Shown: positions 6,323 through 7,254 of the stretch, piece by piece
Position numbering within the stretch: the first letter of the stretch is position 1
Layout: the number at the start of each line of letters is the position of its first letter
Assembly: GCA_002297865.1 (NCBI GenBank)
Contig: DBKX01000394.1
Location: 1-7,254 of the forward strand
Direction of reading: 5' to 3'
Length of the DNA stretch: 7,254 nt
Source of the DNA: Lachnoclostridium sp. UBA739
Lineage (GTDB): Bacteria > Bacillota_A > Clostridia > Lachnospirales > Lachnospiraceae
Position numbers and translations under genes: made by a program
Notes under the pieces: model-generated
What the model was told of the DNA's origin: nothing
The model's database searches: none
The model's input: the letters and a program-made list of their open reading frames with translations, nothing else

Positions 6323-6368
6323 TGTTACTGTATTTTAACTGAATATTGCATTTCACCGATCAAGTGAA

Positions 6369-6398
6369 TTAAAAAAAAGCATCCATTTGTGGTAAAAT
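6369..6398 (+). promoter_or_regulatory. Weak transposase promoter candidate
   Basis: TTAAAA (6369-6374), an 18-base spacer and TAAAAT (6393-6398) precede the transposase by about 45 bases. Both boxes deviate from consensus, which is usual for insertion sequences. AAGGAG at 6431-6436 is a good ribosome site 6 bases before the ATG at 6443. Confidence 0.3.
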
Positions 6399-6442
6399 TA
6401 AGGTGTTCAAAGTCTTAACAAAACACAACAAAGGAGCCCTTT

Positions 6443-7254
6443 ATGAATATTGTAAACACCTTAGCTTTAGAAAGCAATAGACAGATTAAAATTAATTTTG
6501 ATGGAGGCGATTTATCCTCCGATGCAGGCTTACTTCTTATCAAAGAATTCGTAAGCAAACTTGGCATTGACAGACTTTTAAGTCACTCATTTAAGACCAA
6601 TGATTCTGCATTATTCAGATATCACACTGACAAGGAAAATCTCCTTCCGATTATATATATGATCATTGCAGGTTATTTTGAAGATGATACTTCGGATGAA
6701 CTTACAAATGATCCTGTGTTCAAAGCAGTGCTTAATAAAGATGCATTGGCATCTCAACCGACTATTTCAAGATTCCATAATCGAATGGACGAAGATTCCC
6801 TGGTGTAATTCCTCTCGATAGGCAAAAGCCTTAGAAAGAAAATCTATAGCATCCAGATGCCGGAAGCCATTATTCTTGATCTGGATTCAACACTTCTTGA
6901 TACTTATGGCAAACAGGAAGGCTGAGCATTTAACTTCCATTATCAAGCAAATGGATATCATCCACTTGTCTGCTATGATGAAATAACCGGAGATCTTATC
7001 AAGATACAACTTCGTGATGGAACTCAATATTCCTGCACGGGCATGGTAGATTTCCTTCAGCCAATCCTTAACGAATATCGGGAGGATTATTCATCTATCA
7101 AACTCTTGCTTCGAGGTGACAGTGGATTTTCCACCCCGGAACTTTACAAACAGTGCGAAGAAAACGGCACCGGTTATGTCATCTGACTAAAGGAGAACGG
7201 CATTCTCCGTGAAAAAGCAACGTATCTGGTTGATGAACTGGATGAAATCACCAA
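6443..7254 (+). pseudogene. IS1380-family DDE transposase, interrupted by three in-frame stops, 3' end outside window
   Basis: The frame opens with MNIVNTLALE, followed by INFDGGDLSSDAGLLLIKEF, a typical N-terminus of IS1380 transposases. It stays in one frame to the window edge, about 270 of an expected 400 or more codons. Recognisable blocks include SQPTISRFHNRMDED, the first catalytic aspartate region ILDLDSTLLDTYGKQEG, FHYQANGYHPLVCYDE, LRDGTQYS and the second aspartate block LLLRGDSGFSTPELY. Nonsense codons interrupt it at codon 122 (TAA, 6806), codon 161 (TGA, 6923) and codon 248 (TGA, 7184). The third sits where YVIRLKENG would be expected (CGA to TGA). With no frameshifts but three stops, the gene is recently dead by point mutation. 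The first 121 residues alone would lack every catalytic residue. The element could move only with a transposase supplied in trans. Confidence 0.9.

Larger units (their letters stand above)
6277..7254 (+). mobile_element. IS1380-family insertion sequence, decayed, left end present, right end outside window
   Basis: The transposase remnant belongs to the IS1380 group. The proposed outer end is CCTAGATT at 6277-6284. It begins with CC and resembles the CCTAGATT start of the terminal repeat I recall for ISEcp1, a member of this family. This places the edge 166 bases before the transposase ATG. The matching inverted repeat and target duplication lie beyond the window, so the boundary is a proposal. 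The element is oriented away from the RiPP operon. Confidence 0.6.

Noticed and set aside
6806..7186. Stop codons in the transposase as recoding (UGA as Trp or selenocysteine)
   Set aside because: One stop is TAA, the TGA at 7184 fits a CGA to TGA change at an expected Arg, and no recoding signal is seen. TGA also ends the SPASM gene normally at 4780.
1..7254. CRISPR array, tRNA or rRNA genes
   Set aside because: No regularly spaced repeats, tRNA-like cloverleaf arms or rRNA-conserved stretches were noticed on either strand.

Overview
This AT-rich window carries reading frames and signals (purine-rich Shine-Dalgarno sites, TATAAT boxes, an IS1380-type transposase) typical of a low-GC Firmicute, most likely a gut-type clostridium or member of the Lachnospiraceae. 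That assignment rests on sequence character and protein resemblance, not on a database search.

The core is one minus-strand operon that looks like a complete biosynthetic cassette for a radical-SAM-modified ribosomal peptide (RiPP). In transcription order, right to left, it contains: a good sigma-A promoter (about 6154-6182); a 53-residue precursor-like peptide that starts on a strong RBS and contains no cysteine (5949-6110); a 14-bp perfect hairpin between precursor and enzymes (5875-5908); a radical SAM/SPASM maturase with an intact CxxxCxxC and all seven SPASM cysteines (4780-5850); a very large fusion enzyme (1604-4783) made of a B12-binding domain, a radical SAM domain, a PqqD/RRE-like stretch, a PDZ domain and an alpha/beta-hydrolase; an MFS exporter (343-1611); and a rho-independent terminator (281-319). 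The three large genes overlap by a few bases at each junction and are probably translationally coupled.

Proposed division of labour (inference): the SPASM enzyme and the B12 radical SAM domain each modify the peptide, around its hydrophobic V-I-W-A-Y segment. The PDZ/hydrolase half captures and perhaps cleaves or hydrolyses the modified peptide, and the MFS protein exports the product or confers self-protection. The precursor resembles no RiPP family I can name, and the B12-rSAM/PDZ/hydrolase fusion is an architecture I do not recognise as described. This is the window's best candidate for a new system.

The cassette sits between remnants. On the left (1-176, minus strand) is a piece of a 2-dehydropantoate 2-reductase (PanE/ApbA) family gene that lacks its N-terminal nucleotide-binding half. 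On the right (6277 to the window end, plus strand) is an IS1380-family insertion sequence whose transposase has three in-frame stops. Its outer end has probably cut off the tail of another minus-strand gene (about 6201-6276). This setting fits a mobile or recently rearranged accessory island.
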